This document shows, piece by piece, positions 34,978-43,749 of a DNA stretch of 59,005 nt. The translations under genes and the position numbers were made by a program. The DNA is from an uncultured Paracoccaceae bacterium (GTDB lineage: Bacteria; Pseudomonadota; Alphaproteobacteria; Rhodobacterales; Rhodobacteraceae), in the NCBI GenBank assembly GCA_938049225.1, contig CALICM010000093.1:1-59005 (forward strand). The letters are read 5' to 3'. Every line of letters begins with the position of its first letter. The first letter of the stretch is position 1. The notes under the pieces are model-generated. The model was not told where the DNA came from and did no database searches. It was given only the letters and a program-made list of their open reading frames with translations.

Positions 34978-36066
34978 TCAATTCCCGCCCCAGACCGAGG
35001 CGGGAATGAACACCTGTCCTGCGGCTAATTTGCGCGCGGTGCGCACCAGTCCGGCAGAGTTGACCTTGAACCCGTTCGAAGTGTCATAGTCGACAACAAC
35101 GTCGATCTGGCCGGAGGGATGCTCTAAAGTGATCTTGGCTGGCACTTCGTTCGGCACGGCCGCCAGACCTGCAGCAACCGTTCCCGGTGTCAGAACACAG
35201 GACGCCAAACATTGCGCACCAGTGACTGCCATTGTCGGATGGCAATTCCACGGCATGAAGTATCTGGTCGCGATGGTTCCACCTTGGGTCGCAGGCGCAA
35301 GAAGGCCGAATTTAGGTGTGACCGAGGTCGAAACGTCGCCCATCCCCATGGCCTGGCCCGCCACTCTACGAATGGCCTCCATCCGTTCGAAAAATCCTTT
35401 GTTTTCATCCAGGTCGGCAGCGCTTTCATACCCGGTCAGCCCGAAACTCTCGGCCTTGGCGATGACCATTGGCATGGCGACGTCCATGCAGGTCACCGCA
35501 ACATCATCGAAAGTATCGATCAGGTTGCCCGTTGGCAGGAATGCCCCTGTCACCCCCCCCACGGTTTCCATGAATTGCAAAGCAACAGGCGCCGAGCTGC
35601 CGGGAACGCCATCTATGGTCGCATCGCCCTCGTATGTGACAGTCCCGCCAGGGGTCAGCACTTTGGCAGTCACTTTCGCGCCGGTGTTAACGGCATGAAT
35701 ATTCACTGGCGTCACGCCATCCAACGCTGGCATCAGGCCCAATTCGATCGCGGCAGGGCCAACACCGGACAGGATGTTGCCGCAGGTGGGTTTGAAATCG
35801 ACAAGCCGGTTTTCGACGCTGACCTGCGCAAAAAAGTAGTCGATGTCCGCCCAGTCGTCTTCGGATCTGGACAATATCGCCACCTTGGTCGTGACCGCTG
35901 CGCCACCGCCGATACCATCGATGTTAAGCGGATGCCCAGATCCGACCATCGCGACAAGTACCTTTGCCAGCGTGTCCAGATCCTTGGGCACGTCGCCGCG
36001 ATGAAGATACGGCCCGCGCGAGGTGCCGCCCCGCATGAACAGGAATGGGATTGCCGTCTGGCTCAT
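34978..36066 (-). CDS. PrpF-family isomerase (4-oxalomesaconate tautomerase/aconitate isomerase type)
   Basis: A 362-residue member of the PrpF family, which isomerises unsaturated tricarboxylates. Family landmarks: FLFMRGGTSRGPYL at the N-terminus, GIGGGAAVTTKVAI, the cysteine segment KPTCGNILSGVGP, and FMPWNCHPTMAVTGAQCLA. The start at 36066 is fixed by a four-base ATGA overlap with the tctA-tctB fusion. Co-transcription with a tricarboxylate transporter suggests an imported aconitate-, oxalomesaconate- or methylaconitate-like acid. Exact substrate unknown. Confidence 0.85.
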   Translation of the reverse strand: MSQTAIPFLFMRGGTSRGPYLHRGDVPKDLDTLAKVLVAMVGSGHPLNIDGIGGGAAVTTKVAILSRSEDDWADIDYFFAQVSVENRLVDFKPTCGNILSGVGPAAIELGLMPALDGVTPVNIHAVNTGAKVTAKVLTPGGTVTYEGDATIDGVPGSSAPVALQFMETVGGVTGAFLPTGNLIDTFDDVAVTCMDVAMPMVIAKAESFGLTGYESAADLDENKGFFERMEAIRRVAGQAMGMGDVSTSVTPKFGLLAPATQGGTIATRYFMPWNCHPTMAVTGAQCLASCVLTPGTVAAGLAAVPNEVPAKITLEHPSGQIDVVVDYDTSNGFKVNSAGLVRTARKLAAGQVFIPASVWGGN

Positions 36067-38090
36067 GTCAGCGGCCATGGCAGATCGACGTATTCCTGCA
36101 ATAATCCGGGCGGGAAGTCGCGGTTTAGCAACCCTGCCATACCGCACATAAAGGCGATGCCCGCAACGGTATAGACAGCCGCGAAGACGGTGCTGACACC
36201 CGCCCGCAGTTTCATGAAGGCAAACAGGAAGACCGCGAGCGCCAGAATGAAACCCATAAGCGATGTCAGAAGCAAAAGTGCCGCAAACCAGGCCAATGTC
36301 GGCCAAAGGCCATGAGTTGCTTCGCTGTCGTCTCCGCTCAATTCACGATCCGCGAATATCGTATCGGTTTCGGGTTTGAGCCGCATGCGCACAAAAAGGA
36401 TCGCGCAGCCGACAAGGCAAACGCCGCTGACAAACATCGGGAAAGTGCGGTCGCGACTGAAGCTGGGGATCGAGGCGGCGTCGTAGAACGCATAGGCGAT
36501 GTAGCCGGTAATCACGAGCAGGAAGACAAAGGGTGCCCGTTTCGATCCCGATTTAACGTCACCCTCGGCAAGGATGTTCTTGGCCTGCCGCAGTCCCACG
36601 ACAACCGAGACCACAGTGATAATCAGAAGGACAATCACGATGGGGGTGAAGATGTATTCCAGCCCCTCGCCAAAACCCTTCCGGAACCGCGAGCTTGCGA
36701 TTTGCAGGGCTTGGTTGGCATAGGTCTCGGCCGGGTTCGACAACACGAAACCGATCAGGAATGCCGGCCGTGACCAGTCGAAACGGCGCATCATAATGCC
36801 CAGAAACCCAATAAGCAGCAGCGCCACCAGATCCATCAGGTTCTGCCCTGACTGGAAGGCCGCAAAGCTGATGATCATGAAAAGAAACGGTGCGAGCAGG
36901 GCAAAACGTATGGTTGTCAGTTTGGCAATACCACCCGAGGCCGCAATGCAGATAACAGTTCCAACGACGTTCGCCAGCGCCAGCAACCAGACGATGGAGT
37001 AGGTGATGTCCAGGTTGTTCTTCAGCATCGCCGGGCCGACCTCGATCTGGCCAGAGCCCAACAAAGCAATCGCGCCGATGAAGATCGCCATGGACCCCGA
37101 TCCGGGAATACCGAACAGAAGCGTTGGCACCAGCCCGCCGCCTTCCTTGGCGTTATTCGAACTTTCCGGGCCAATGACACCGCGAACCTCGCCGCTGCCG
37201 AAGTTCGACTTATCCTTGGTCGTCTGTACCGAATGACCATAGGCGATCCAGTCCACGACCGAGCCGCCAAGGCCAGGGATCACGCCGACCACAACACCGA
37301 TGATCGAACACCGCACGGACAGCCAGATATTTGCGAACCAGTCTTTCACGCCATCCAGCCACCCCCCGCCAAGCTGAGGCTCGGCCGAGATCGCCCGGTC
37401 CTTGCGCAAAAGCGAGATGATCTCGGGGATCGCAAAGATGCCCAGGCCGACGATCACAAGCTTAAGCCCATCGGTCAGATAGGGAAAGTCATATGAGGAC
37501 ATGCGCAAGTCACCGGACGACGCCCCCTCGCCAATGGTGCCCACAAGCATGCCAAGACCCGCGGCGACAATGCCCTTGATCGCGACCCGACCTGCCAGAA
37601 TGCCGACCATGGACAGTCCGAAGATCGTGATCATCAGAAGCTCGGGCGTTCGAAACTCCAGCACGATGGGGCGCGCGACCAGAATGAAGATCGTCAGGAA
37701 GCTGGCGCCAACAAGCCCACCAAACAGCGACGAGGCAAAAGCCGCGGACAAGGCCCGGGCCGCCTGTCCCCGCTTCGCCATGGGAAATCCGTCCAGAACG
37801 GTCGCCTGACTTGCAGATGAGCCTGGAATACCCATCAAGACCGAAGCAAACGTATCGGATGTCGGCACGACAGCAACCATGCCGACCATCAATGCCAGCC
37901 CAAGGATCGGATCCATGCCGAACATGAAAGGTAAAAGCAGCGACAGGCCAGCGATGCCGCCCAGCCCAGGGAAAACGCCGATGCAAAGGCCCATGACGAC
38001 GCCCAGCACCAGATAACCAATCACGACCGGTTGAAGGATCAGCCCCCATGCGTCCCCCAACGCGGGCAAAGCTTCCATCAATATGTCCAT
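36063..38090 (-). CDS. Tripartite tricarboxylate transporter, TctA-TctB fusion
   Basis: Inner-membrane part of a TTT uptake system, 675 residues. Residues 1 to about 500 are TctA: GYLVLGVVMGLCIGVFPGLGG, the GIPGSSASQATVLDGFPMAKRGQAARAL loop, and the second inverted repeat IIGVVVGVIPGLGGSVVDW with LLFGIPGSGSMAIFIGA. From about 520 on, four hydrophobic segments match TctB. TctA and TctB are usually separate genes, so the fusion is notable. A terminator-like hairpin lies just upstream, between tctC and this gene. Confidence 0.9.
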   Translation of the reverse strand: MDILMEALPALGDAWGLILQPVVIGYLVLGVVMGLCIGVFPGLGGIAGLSLLLPFMFGMDPILGLALMVGMVAVVPTSDTFASVLMGIPGSSASQATVLDGFPMAKRGQAARALSAAFASSLFGGLVGASFLTIFILVARPIVLEFRTPELLMITIFGLSMVGILAGRVAIKGIVAAGLGMLVGTIGEGASSGDLRMSSYDFPYLTDGLKLVIVGLGIFAIPEIISLLRKDRAISAEPQLGGGWLDGVKDWFANIWLSVRCSIIGVVVGVIPGLGGSVVDWIAYGHSVQTTKDKSNFGSGEVRGVIGPESSNNAKEGGGLVPTLLFGIPGSGSMAIFIGAIALLGSGQIEVGPAMLKNNLDITYSIVWLLALANVVGTVICIAASGGIAKLTTIRFALLAPFLFMIISFAAFQSGQNLMDLVALLLIGFLGIMMRRFDWSRPAFLIGFVLSNPAETYANQALQIASSRFRKGFGEGLEYIFTPIVIVLLIITVVSVVVGLRQAKNILAEGDVKSGSKRAPFVFLLVITGYIAYAFYDAASIPSFSRDRTFPMFVSGVCLVGCAILFVRMRLKPETDTIFADRELSGDDSEATHGLWPTLAWFAALLLLTSLMGFILALAVFLFAFMKLRAGVSTVFAAVYTVAGIAFMCGMAGLLNRDFPPGLLQEYVDLPWPLT

Positions 38091-38113
38091 GAAACCATTC
38101 CCGGGCTTGGCTC

Positions 38114-38146
38114 GAAAAAGCGCCCCGCTGTGCGTTGCGGGGCGCT
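38114..38146 (-). terminator. Intrinsic terminator between tctC and tctAB
   Basis: On the minus strand AGCGCCCCGC pairs perfectly with GCGGGGCGCT over an 8-base loop, followed by five T. It should end most transcripts after tctC, letting the binding protein be made in excess over the membrane part. Confidence 0.8.
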
Positions 38147-38159
38147 CAAAGAGCCAAGC

Positions 38160-39266
38160 TCAGTTCAGCGAGACGCCGTATTTCTCTTGCAGCCAGTTCA
38201 CCACAAAATCCTTGGCGGCTGGTGACACACTGGTGCCGCTCTCTAGTGCTGTCTGCGCCGCAGCACCGGTCATCTGCGGATATTTACCCAGACGTTTCTC
38301 CGATATCTCGGCAAAATCCGCGCGGGCCTTTACGGCTTCGAAAGCCTCGGTGTACGTCGCGATTGCATCGTTCGACGCGCCATTGGGAAGGAACACCATC
38401 TTCTGGGCGGGAAAGCCCGCGATGAAGAAAGCTTTCCAGGCATCCCATTTTTCACCCGAGGTTTCACAACCATCGGTCGCTTCGCACACCTCCTTGAAGG
38501 TGGGGATATCGGGGAAGGTTGGATCGCGCACAATATTGCCGTCGTCATCCAGCGCGCCCCAGGTCATCATCGGCACAGCAGTCCCTGCTTCAACCAATGG
38601 CGTCACACCCGAGAGGTAGGAGGACGAGGTCTGGTAGTCGATATTTGCCTCGCCACGTTCGAACATCAAGCGGCCGTCACCGCGCCCCTTGATCCCCATG
38701 ACGCTTTCAACATTGAGGCCCAGCATTTCCCATGCCAGCGTTGGAACCAGATCCAGACGGGTTGCACCCTGGTTGCCATAGATGAAGTCTTCGCCCTGCA
38801 GCGGCGCCGCATTCAATCCGTCCATTTTTGCCGCCAGATCAGGCGGCAGATAGGCCACGCCGCCAGTGCCCGAGGCCAAGACAACATTCCAGTCCGCATA
38901 GTTGTATTTTACCCGCGGATCACCCAACAGGAACGGGAACTGCGTTGAACCGCTGGATCCGAAGATCGTCGTTCCGTCTTCATAGGTTTGTTCCTGAAAG
39001 AAGTTCGCGCCCTTGGTCGAGCCTGCGCCCGGCATGAACTTCACGACAACGGTAGGCTGACCCGGCAAAGCCTCGGACAACAGTGGCGCGTAGAAATTCG
39101 CCCATTTCGCCGATCCACCGGTCTCGGAGAACGGAATGATCCATTCAACGGTTTTTCCCGCCAGATCAATGCCATGACCCCCGGCATAGACGGGTGCCGA
39201 AAGAGACGTGGCAGCTGCAGCCACAAGGCCAAGCGCCACGCGACGCGTGGTTTTTAGTGTGGACAT
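38160..39266 (-). CDS. tctC: Tripartite tricarboxylate transporter substrate-binding protein
   Basis: Periplasmic receptor of the TTT system, 368 residues. A Sec signal (TTRRVALGLVAAAATSLSAPVYA) precedes the mature protein, which has the TctC-like IDLAGKTVEWIIPFSETGG start and VVVKFMPGAGSTKGANFF. AGGGAGGAACAT supports the ATG at 39266. First gene of the leftward cluster and divergent from tctDE. The binding pocket is not diagnostic of substrate by eye. Confidence 0.88.
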   Translation of the reverse strand: MSTLKTTRRVALGLVAAAATSLSAPVYAGGHGIDLAGKTVEWIIPFSETGGSAKWANFYAPLLSEALPGQPTVVVKFMPGAGSTKGANFFQEQTYEDGTTIFGSSGSTQFPFLLGDPRVKYNYADWNVVLASGTGGVAYLPPDLAAKMDGLNAAPLQGEDFIYGNQGATRLDLVPTLAWEMLGLNVESVMGIKGRGDGRLMFERGEANIDYQTSSSYLSGVTPLVEAGTAVPMMTWGALDDDGNIVRDPTFPDIPTFKEVCEATDGCETSGEKWDAWKAFFIAGFPAQKMVFLPNGASNDAIATYTEAFEAVKARADFAEISEKRLGKYPQMTGAAAQTALESGTSVSPAAKDFVVNWLQEKYGVSLN

Positions 39267-39398
39267 ATGTTCCTCCCTTGGATGCGGGCCTTCCTTTTCG
39301 GAAAGTCCCAAATATAGAATCACCGGCGTGTCCGTGCCCGGTTGATGTCCAAAACCTTACCTGCGAACCTTGCATGAAACTTTCGGCAGCGAACAAAG

Positions 39399-40073
39399 AT
39401 GCGGATCACCCTCGTAGAAGACAATGTCGGCCTGGCAAAAGGGATCGCATATCGCCTGCAGGATGCCGGTCATGCGGTGGATGTCCTACACGACGGCCAA
39501 GAGGCATCGGCGTTTCTGCGCGATGACATCTCTGATCTTGTTATTCTGGACATCAATCTGCCGGGCGTAGATGGCCTCACATTGCTTAGGGCGCTGCGCG
39601 CGCGCGATGACCAGCGCCCGGTCATTCTGCTGACCGCCCGTGCCCAGACCGAGGATCGTGTCGTGGGGTTGGACGCAGGCGCAGACGACTACCTTATCAA
39701 GCCGTTCGAGATGGCTGAGCTGGAAGCGCGCGTTCGCGCTCTTTCCCGCCGAAGAGCCACACCACATCGTCGGGTCATAAATATTGGCGCGCTGAGTTTC
39801 GATACAGCAGCGCACCAGCTTTTTGCCGATGATGTGCCCTTGGATATACCGCGTCGCGAGTTGTCCGTCTTTGCGTGTCTTTTGTCCGCCGAAGGGCGAC
39901 TGGTGTCTAAGGAGGCACTTCTTGACTATGCATACGGCGTGGGCGCACCTGTCGAGGAAAAGGTGATCGAGGTCTATGTTTCGCGCCTGCGGGCACGCTT
40001 GAAACCTCACCACATCACCATCAAGTCTCAGCGTGGCCTCGGCTACCAAATGCTTTTTGAGTCGCCCCGATGA
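39399..40073 (+). CDS. tctD: OmpR/PhoB-type response regulator (TctD-like)
   Basis: DNA-binding response regulator of 224 residues. The receiver has the acidic pocket LVEDNVG, phospho-acceptor Asp51 (VILDINLPG) and the switch lysine in YLIKPFE. The C-terminal winged helix includes RELSVFACLLSAEGRLVSKEAL and VYVSRLRARLKPH. It overlaps the sensor gene by four bases and is divergent from tctC, the standard arrangement for TctDE control of tricarboxylate uptake. The 132-base gap 39267-39398 should hold both promoters. Confidence 0.93.
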   Translation: MRITLVEDNVGLAKGIAYRLQDAGHAVDVLHDGQEASAFLRDDISDLVILDINLPGVDGLTLLRALRARDDQRPVILLTARAQTEDRVVGLDAGADDYLIKPFEMAELEARVRALSRRRATPHRRVINIGALSFDTAAHQLFADDVPLDIPRRELSVFACLLSAEGRLVSKEALLDYAYGVGAPVEEKVIEVYVSRLRARLKPHHITIKSQRGLGYQMLFESPR

Positions 40074-41470
40074 AGACCCAATCCCTGCGCACGCGCCTCA
40101 TCACGATCATCCTGGTCCCGCTTCTCGCGATCTCGGTCGCGGCGGCCGCGTGGCAATTTCGCAATGCAACCCAGCGGGCCGAAGAGATATTTGACCGGGG
40201 GCTTCTGTCAGCGGCACTCGCCATTTCACGTGACGTGGCCGTTTCAGGTGGAGATGCGCTCGCTCCCGAAACACGGCGTTTGGTCAATGATACGTCGGGC
40301 GGAGAGCTGTTCTATCACGTATATGCGCCGGATGGTGTGTTTGTAACCGGGTACGCGACGCCCCCTGTGTCCCCTGATGCGGTTGTTGGAAAGCAGCAAG
40401 AACCGCAACACTTCGACGCAACCTATCAAGGAAGATCCGTCAGAGTTCTGCGTTTCCAGGACGCCACAACCGTTGATGGGGTCACCGGCCTATTCACGAT
40501 CACGGTATGGCAAGATATGCGGGTGCGCGCCAACTTCGTCCAGGACGTGGTGCTGCGTGCCTTCGGCGTGATCGCGCTGCTTGTATCGTCCGTGGCGCTT
40601 GTCGTTTGGTTTGGGGTCGGCCTGGGCCTCCGCCCGCTTCTGGACCTGCAGGACGCAATTGCCAAAAGAACACCAAGCGAGCTCGAGCCTATTCGACGCG
40701 ACGTTCCCATCGAAACCCAGGGCATCGTGTCGACCTTGAACCGACTGCTGGATCGCGTGTCGCGGCGTATCAGTTCCAAGGACGAATTCATCTCGAACGC
40801 CGCCCATCAACTACGCAATCCCATCGCGGGTATTTTGGCATTGGCAGAGTCGGTGGAAAACGCGCCCACACCCGAGACCGCAAAATCCAGAAGTGGCGAG
40901 CTTGTAACCGCTGCCCGCAATGCCACTCACCTAACCAACCAATTGTTGTCGTTTGAGCGCGTCAACGGGGCCGATCTTGCCGTAACGGGGAAGGCCATCG
41001 ATCTTTCGTCGTTGGTGGCGTCCGCTATCCGGCGATTTGAACGGCAGGAAGCGGCGGCATCGGTCACGGTTTCGTTCGACAATCATGCTGCCGATTGCAC
41101 CATCTGGGGCGACGAGGTGATGTTGCAGGAAGCCCTGATGAACCTGTTCGTCAATGCCTCTGTGCATGGTGGGCCGACGCTCACCAGAATTACTGTGACC
41201 CAAACGTGTTCCCCTGAAACGGCCGAGATCACGATAGAAGATGACGGGGTGGGCATCGCCCCAGAGGACCGCCTGCTGGCCTTGGGTCGCTTCAGCCAGG
41301 CCAAATCTGGTCCCGGCAGCGGGCTGGGCCTTCCAATCGCCTTGCGTGTTATGGAAAACCACAGCGGCAGCCTAACCGTCGCGCCAAGCACATTAGGCGC
41401 GCATGTGGTCATCTCGCTACCACGATTGCGTGAAAAGAGGACAGAGCATCCCCAAGCCTTACCCAGCTGA
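40070..41470 (+). CDS. tctE: Sensor histidine kinase (TctE-like)
   Basis: Membrane sensor of 466 residues paired with TctD. An N-terminal helix (TIILVPLLAISVAAAAW) and a second at about 155-190 flank a periplasmic TctE-N sensor domain. The H-box is SNAAHQLRNPIAGIL, the N-box ALMNLFVNASVHGG, and glycine boxes are DDGVGIAPED and GPGSGLGLPIAL. The domain order matches TctE. It would sense extracytoplasmic carboxylate and activate tctC and downstream genes. Confidence 0.93.
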   Translation: MKTQSLRTRLITIILVPLLAISVAAAAWQFRNATQRAEEIFDRGLLSAALAISRDVAVSGGDALAPETRRLVNDTSGGELFYHVYAPDGVFVTGYATPPVSPDAVVGKQQEPQHFDATYQGRSVRVLRFQDATTVDGVTGLFTITVWQDMRVRANFVQDVVLRAFGVIALLVSSVALVVWFGVGLGLRPLLDLQDAIAKRTPSELEPIRRDVPIETQGIVSTLNRLLDRVSRRISSKDEFISNAAHQLRNPIAGILALAESVENAPTPETAKSRSGELVTAARNATHLTNQLLSFERVNGADLAVTGKAIDLSSLVASAIRRFERQEAAASVTVSFDNHAADCTIWGDEVMLQEALMNLFVNASVHGGPTLTRITVTQTCSPETAEITIEDDGVGIAPEDRLLALGRFSQAKSGPGSGLGLPIALRVMENHSGSLTVAPSTLGAHVVISLPRLREKRTEHPQALPS

Positions 41471-41774
41471 ACACTGGCCTTGGCGGGTTTCTGTGTGGCT
41501 CCTTTGGCAGCATTTATAGCAATAATCGTAGTCGGTGCTTTGATCCCACCTTACTGAAGGTTTCCTGATCAGCGGATCCGTTGCCGAGAGTGTCTTGTCC
41601 AACGCCAGCGCTGACTGACGGGCGGCGATCAACCGCCGATACCACGAGAGCCTGCAGAACCTCACGCTCGCTGCCGCCGAAACTCAAACGGAACTCGCCG
41701 AAGAACTCTGACAACGGACAAACTTCATATGCCGATCAACACTGAGGTGGCATGACCGTCTCGGGGCATGGGGA
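41471..41774. other. Stretch between tctE and the sox cluster without a recognisable gene
   Basis: Short open frames exist on both strands but none has a ribosome binding site or family motif. One short plus-strand frame near 41480-41560 reads as a hydrophobic helix ending in IIVVGALIPPY, and the minus strand shows a helical stretch containing WYRRLIAARQSALALDKTL. Both could be pieces of decayed genes. It marks the junction between the tct block and the sox region. Confidence 0.5.
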
Positions 41775-42848
41775 TCAGGGTTTGGCGGCGCCGCCGAGGA
41801 TTGGCAGCCCCGAAATAAGTTGGCGCAACCCAATCCAGGCGCCCAGCCCTATGGAAAGCAGTACAATCGGCGCGCTGTAGCTGAGCAACGAGAATGCTGA
41901 CAATCCCTGACCGACCGAGCATCCAGCGGCGGTCACGGCGCCGGTTCCCATTAGAAAGCCGCCCAGGATCACGCGCCCCAACTCGCGGGGGTCTTCGCAG
42001 GCTTCCCATCGGAATTGCCCTTTGATCAGGCTGCCCAGAAGCGCGCCCAGGATCACCCCAGCGACCGAGCCGATGCCAAAGGTCAAGGGCATGCCGGTCG
42101 AGGTCATCAGGAACATCACCGCCTCGCCCATCGGGGCCGAGAACGTGTGCGATTCCAGTGGCACCCCACCAAACCCATTCGACGCCAGCCATTGCGTTGC
42201 CACCCAGCCCGAGGCGATGGCGAACGCCACCACCGGGCTCCAACCCCATAACCCCAGATCGTGTCTGAACCGGCGGGCGCGCAATGCCCAGAACGCCATG
42301 GCTGCGGCGATTAAAAGCGCGGGCCAAAGTGGGGAAAGGCCGGTGATCGCCCCCAATGAATGTGCGATACCCCGGATCTCGCCATCGGGGGCGCGGGCGA
42401 CGGGGAAGATCCAGGCGCGCACCACCGCCGTCGGCCCCGCCAAGGCCATATAGGCCGAGATACCCATCACCACCGCCACTACGAGGGCCTTTAGGTCGCC
42501 GCCGCCCAGGCGCGCCAGAACGCCGTAACCGCAGTTCCCGGCCAAAGCCATGCCATAGCCGAACATCAGACCGCCGGTCACGCTGGCCAGAGGGTTCCAC
42601 GGCAGGTTCAAATAGAAACTTTGGTCCGGTTGGATCAGTCCACCAGCGGCGAGCGCAAAACTGCCCGCAATGGCCAGGGCGATAGCCAGCACCCATTGCC
42701 GTAGCCGGCCATCGTCCCCGCCAAAGGCCGCATCCTCGATTGCCCCCAAGGTGCAAAAGCGGCCAAAGCGCGCGGCAAACCCGAGGACAAGGCCCCCCAG
42801 CAGTCCTGCAAGCGCCGCCCAGGTCGCGTCGGGCAGCAGGTCCATCAT
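41775..42848 (-). CDS. soxT: YeeE/YedE-family sulfur transporter
   Basis: Inner-membrane protein of about 357 residues and many hydrophobic segments, of the family that takes up thiosulfate or related sulfur compounds. The conserved cysteines are in FGRFCTLGAIED, AGNCGYG and TAAGCSVGQGLSAFS, the last being the family signature for handling sulfane sulfur. Start is uncertain: ATG 42848 or 42845 just after AAGG, or GTG 42866. It follows soxR by 31 bases. The name soxT is by position beside sox genes. Confidence 0.85.
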   Translation of the reverse strand: MMDLLPDATWAALAGLLGGLVLGFAARFGRFCTLGAIEDAAFGGDDGRLRQWVLAIALAIAGSFALAAGGLIQPDQSFYLNLPWNPLASVTGGLMFGYGMALAGNCGYGVLARLGGGDLKALVVAVVMGISAYMALAGPTAVVRAWIFPVARAPDGEIRGIAHSLGAITGLSPLWPALLIAAAMAFWALRARRFRHDLGLWGWSPVVAFAIASGWVATQWLASNGFGGVPLESHTFSAPMGEAVMFLMTSTGMPLTFGIGSVAGVILGALLGSLIKGQFRWEACEDPRELGRVILGGFLMGTGAVTAAGCSVGQGLSAFSLLSYSAPIVLLSIGLGAWIGLRQLISGLPILGGAAKP

Positions 42849-42879
42849 CCTTCCCCTCGTCGCCACGGCCGCTTGGCGG

Positions 42880-43227
42880 TCAGTCTACCACTTCTGGCTG
42901 GTGACAGAACAAGTCATAGACCGTCTCGATCACCGACAGCGCGCGCGGGTCGACGATCCGGTAATAAATCGCCTTGCCCTCGCGGCGCGGCGCAATCAAC
43001 CCCTCAAGCCGGAGCCGCGCCAATTGCTGCGAGACCGCAGCCTGCCGCGCGGACAGTAGTTTTTCAAGCTCGATGACCGATTTTTCGCCCCCGGCCAGTT
43101 GGCATAGGATCATCAACCGGCTCTCGCCGCTAATTGCTTTGAGAAAGGCCGAGGCGTTTGCCGCATTCTCAAGAATGCGCGTCTTCTCGTCCTCACCCAT
43201 CTCATCGTTTAGTACCGGAAGTGCCAT
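42880..43227 (-). CDS. soxR: ArsR-family repressor of sox genes with a two-cysteine redox pair
   Basis: A 115-residue winged-helix repressor. The DNA-contacting helix is SARQAAVSQQLARLRLEGLI and the wing is RREGKAIYYRIVD. Cys42 (MILCQLAGG) and Cys108 (DLFCHQPEVVD) are spaced exactly 66 residues, as Cys41 and Cys107 are in the persulfide sensor SqrR. Persulfide or tetrasulfide formation across this pair would release DNA. It belongs to the leftward group soxS-hbpS-soxR-soxT and probably represses both divergent transcripts. The start at 43227 excludes 51 upstream codons that overlap the neighbouring gene. Confidence 0.9.
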   Translation of the reverse strand: MALPVLNDEMGEDEKTRILENAANASAFLKAISGESRLMILCQLAGGEKSVIELEKLLSARQAAVSQQLARLRLEGLIAPRREGKAIYYRIVDPRALSVIETVYDLFCHQPEVVD

Positions 43228-43249
43228 GCTTACCCTTGGTCTTGTTTCT

Positions 43250-43747
43250 CTAGAACCCGATCTGGTCCTCGATCGCCTCAATTCCAGCCCGGGCGCATTC
43301 GTCGTCGATGTCCGGCCCAGGCGCGCCAGATACGCCGATCCCTGCCACAAGGGACCCTGCGGCTTCAACCGGCACACCACCGCCCAGGGGCAGCGCCAGG
43401 CTGATGGACCTTATCCCCGCCGAAAGCGTTCCGGGTTGGGTCACCGTGTCCAGGGTTAATGTATCGGTACGGAAACTAACCGCTGTCCAGGCTTTGCGCA
43501 TGGCGGTTTCGTAGACATGAGCCCCGGCAAACCGGTCGCGCAGGTACACCTGCGGCACACCCGCGCGGTCCACGACTGTGACCCCCACCTGATATCCCGC
43601 GTCGCGGCAGTGGCTGAGTGCGGCCTGCGCCATCTCTAACGCGACTTCTGGCTTCAGCGATTGGAAGGTGACAAAAGCGTCATCCTCTTGCGCATGGGCA
43701 AGCCCCATGGTCATCAATAGAGTTGCGGTGGTGAGTGCGGTTTTCAT
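43250..43747 (-). CDS. Exported GlcG/HbpS-family heme-binding-like protein
   Basis: A 165-residue protein with signal peptide MKTALTTATLLMTMGLAHA and the GlcG/HbpS domain: ALSHCRDAGYQVGVTVVDRAG, a RDRFAGAHVYETAMRKAWTAVSFR helix and the glycine loop LALPLGGGVPVEAAGSLVAGIGVSG. Streptomyces HbpS binds heme and signals redox stress; others are of unknown role. Location between soxS and soxR is shared by several Rhodobacteraceae sox clusters as far as I recall. It may guard heme or thiol status of the periplasmic Sox proteins. Confidence 0.82.
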   Translation of the reverse strand: MKTALTTATLLMTMGLAHAQEDDAFVTFQSLKPEVALEMAQAALSHCRDAGYQVGVTVVDRAGVPQVYLRDRFAGAHVYETAMRKAWTAVSFRTDTLTLDTVTQPGTLSAGIRSISLALPLGGGVPVEAAGSLVAGIGVSGAPGPDIDDECARAGIEAIEDQIGF

Positions 43748-43749
43748 GG

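Noticed and set aside
41725-42756. A 343-codon minus-strand frame overlapping soxT
   Set aside because: Its product is rich in Gly/Arg/Trp with no membrane pattern, whereas the shifted frame gives a full YeeE/YedE protein with conserved cysteines.
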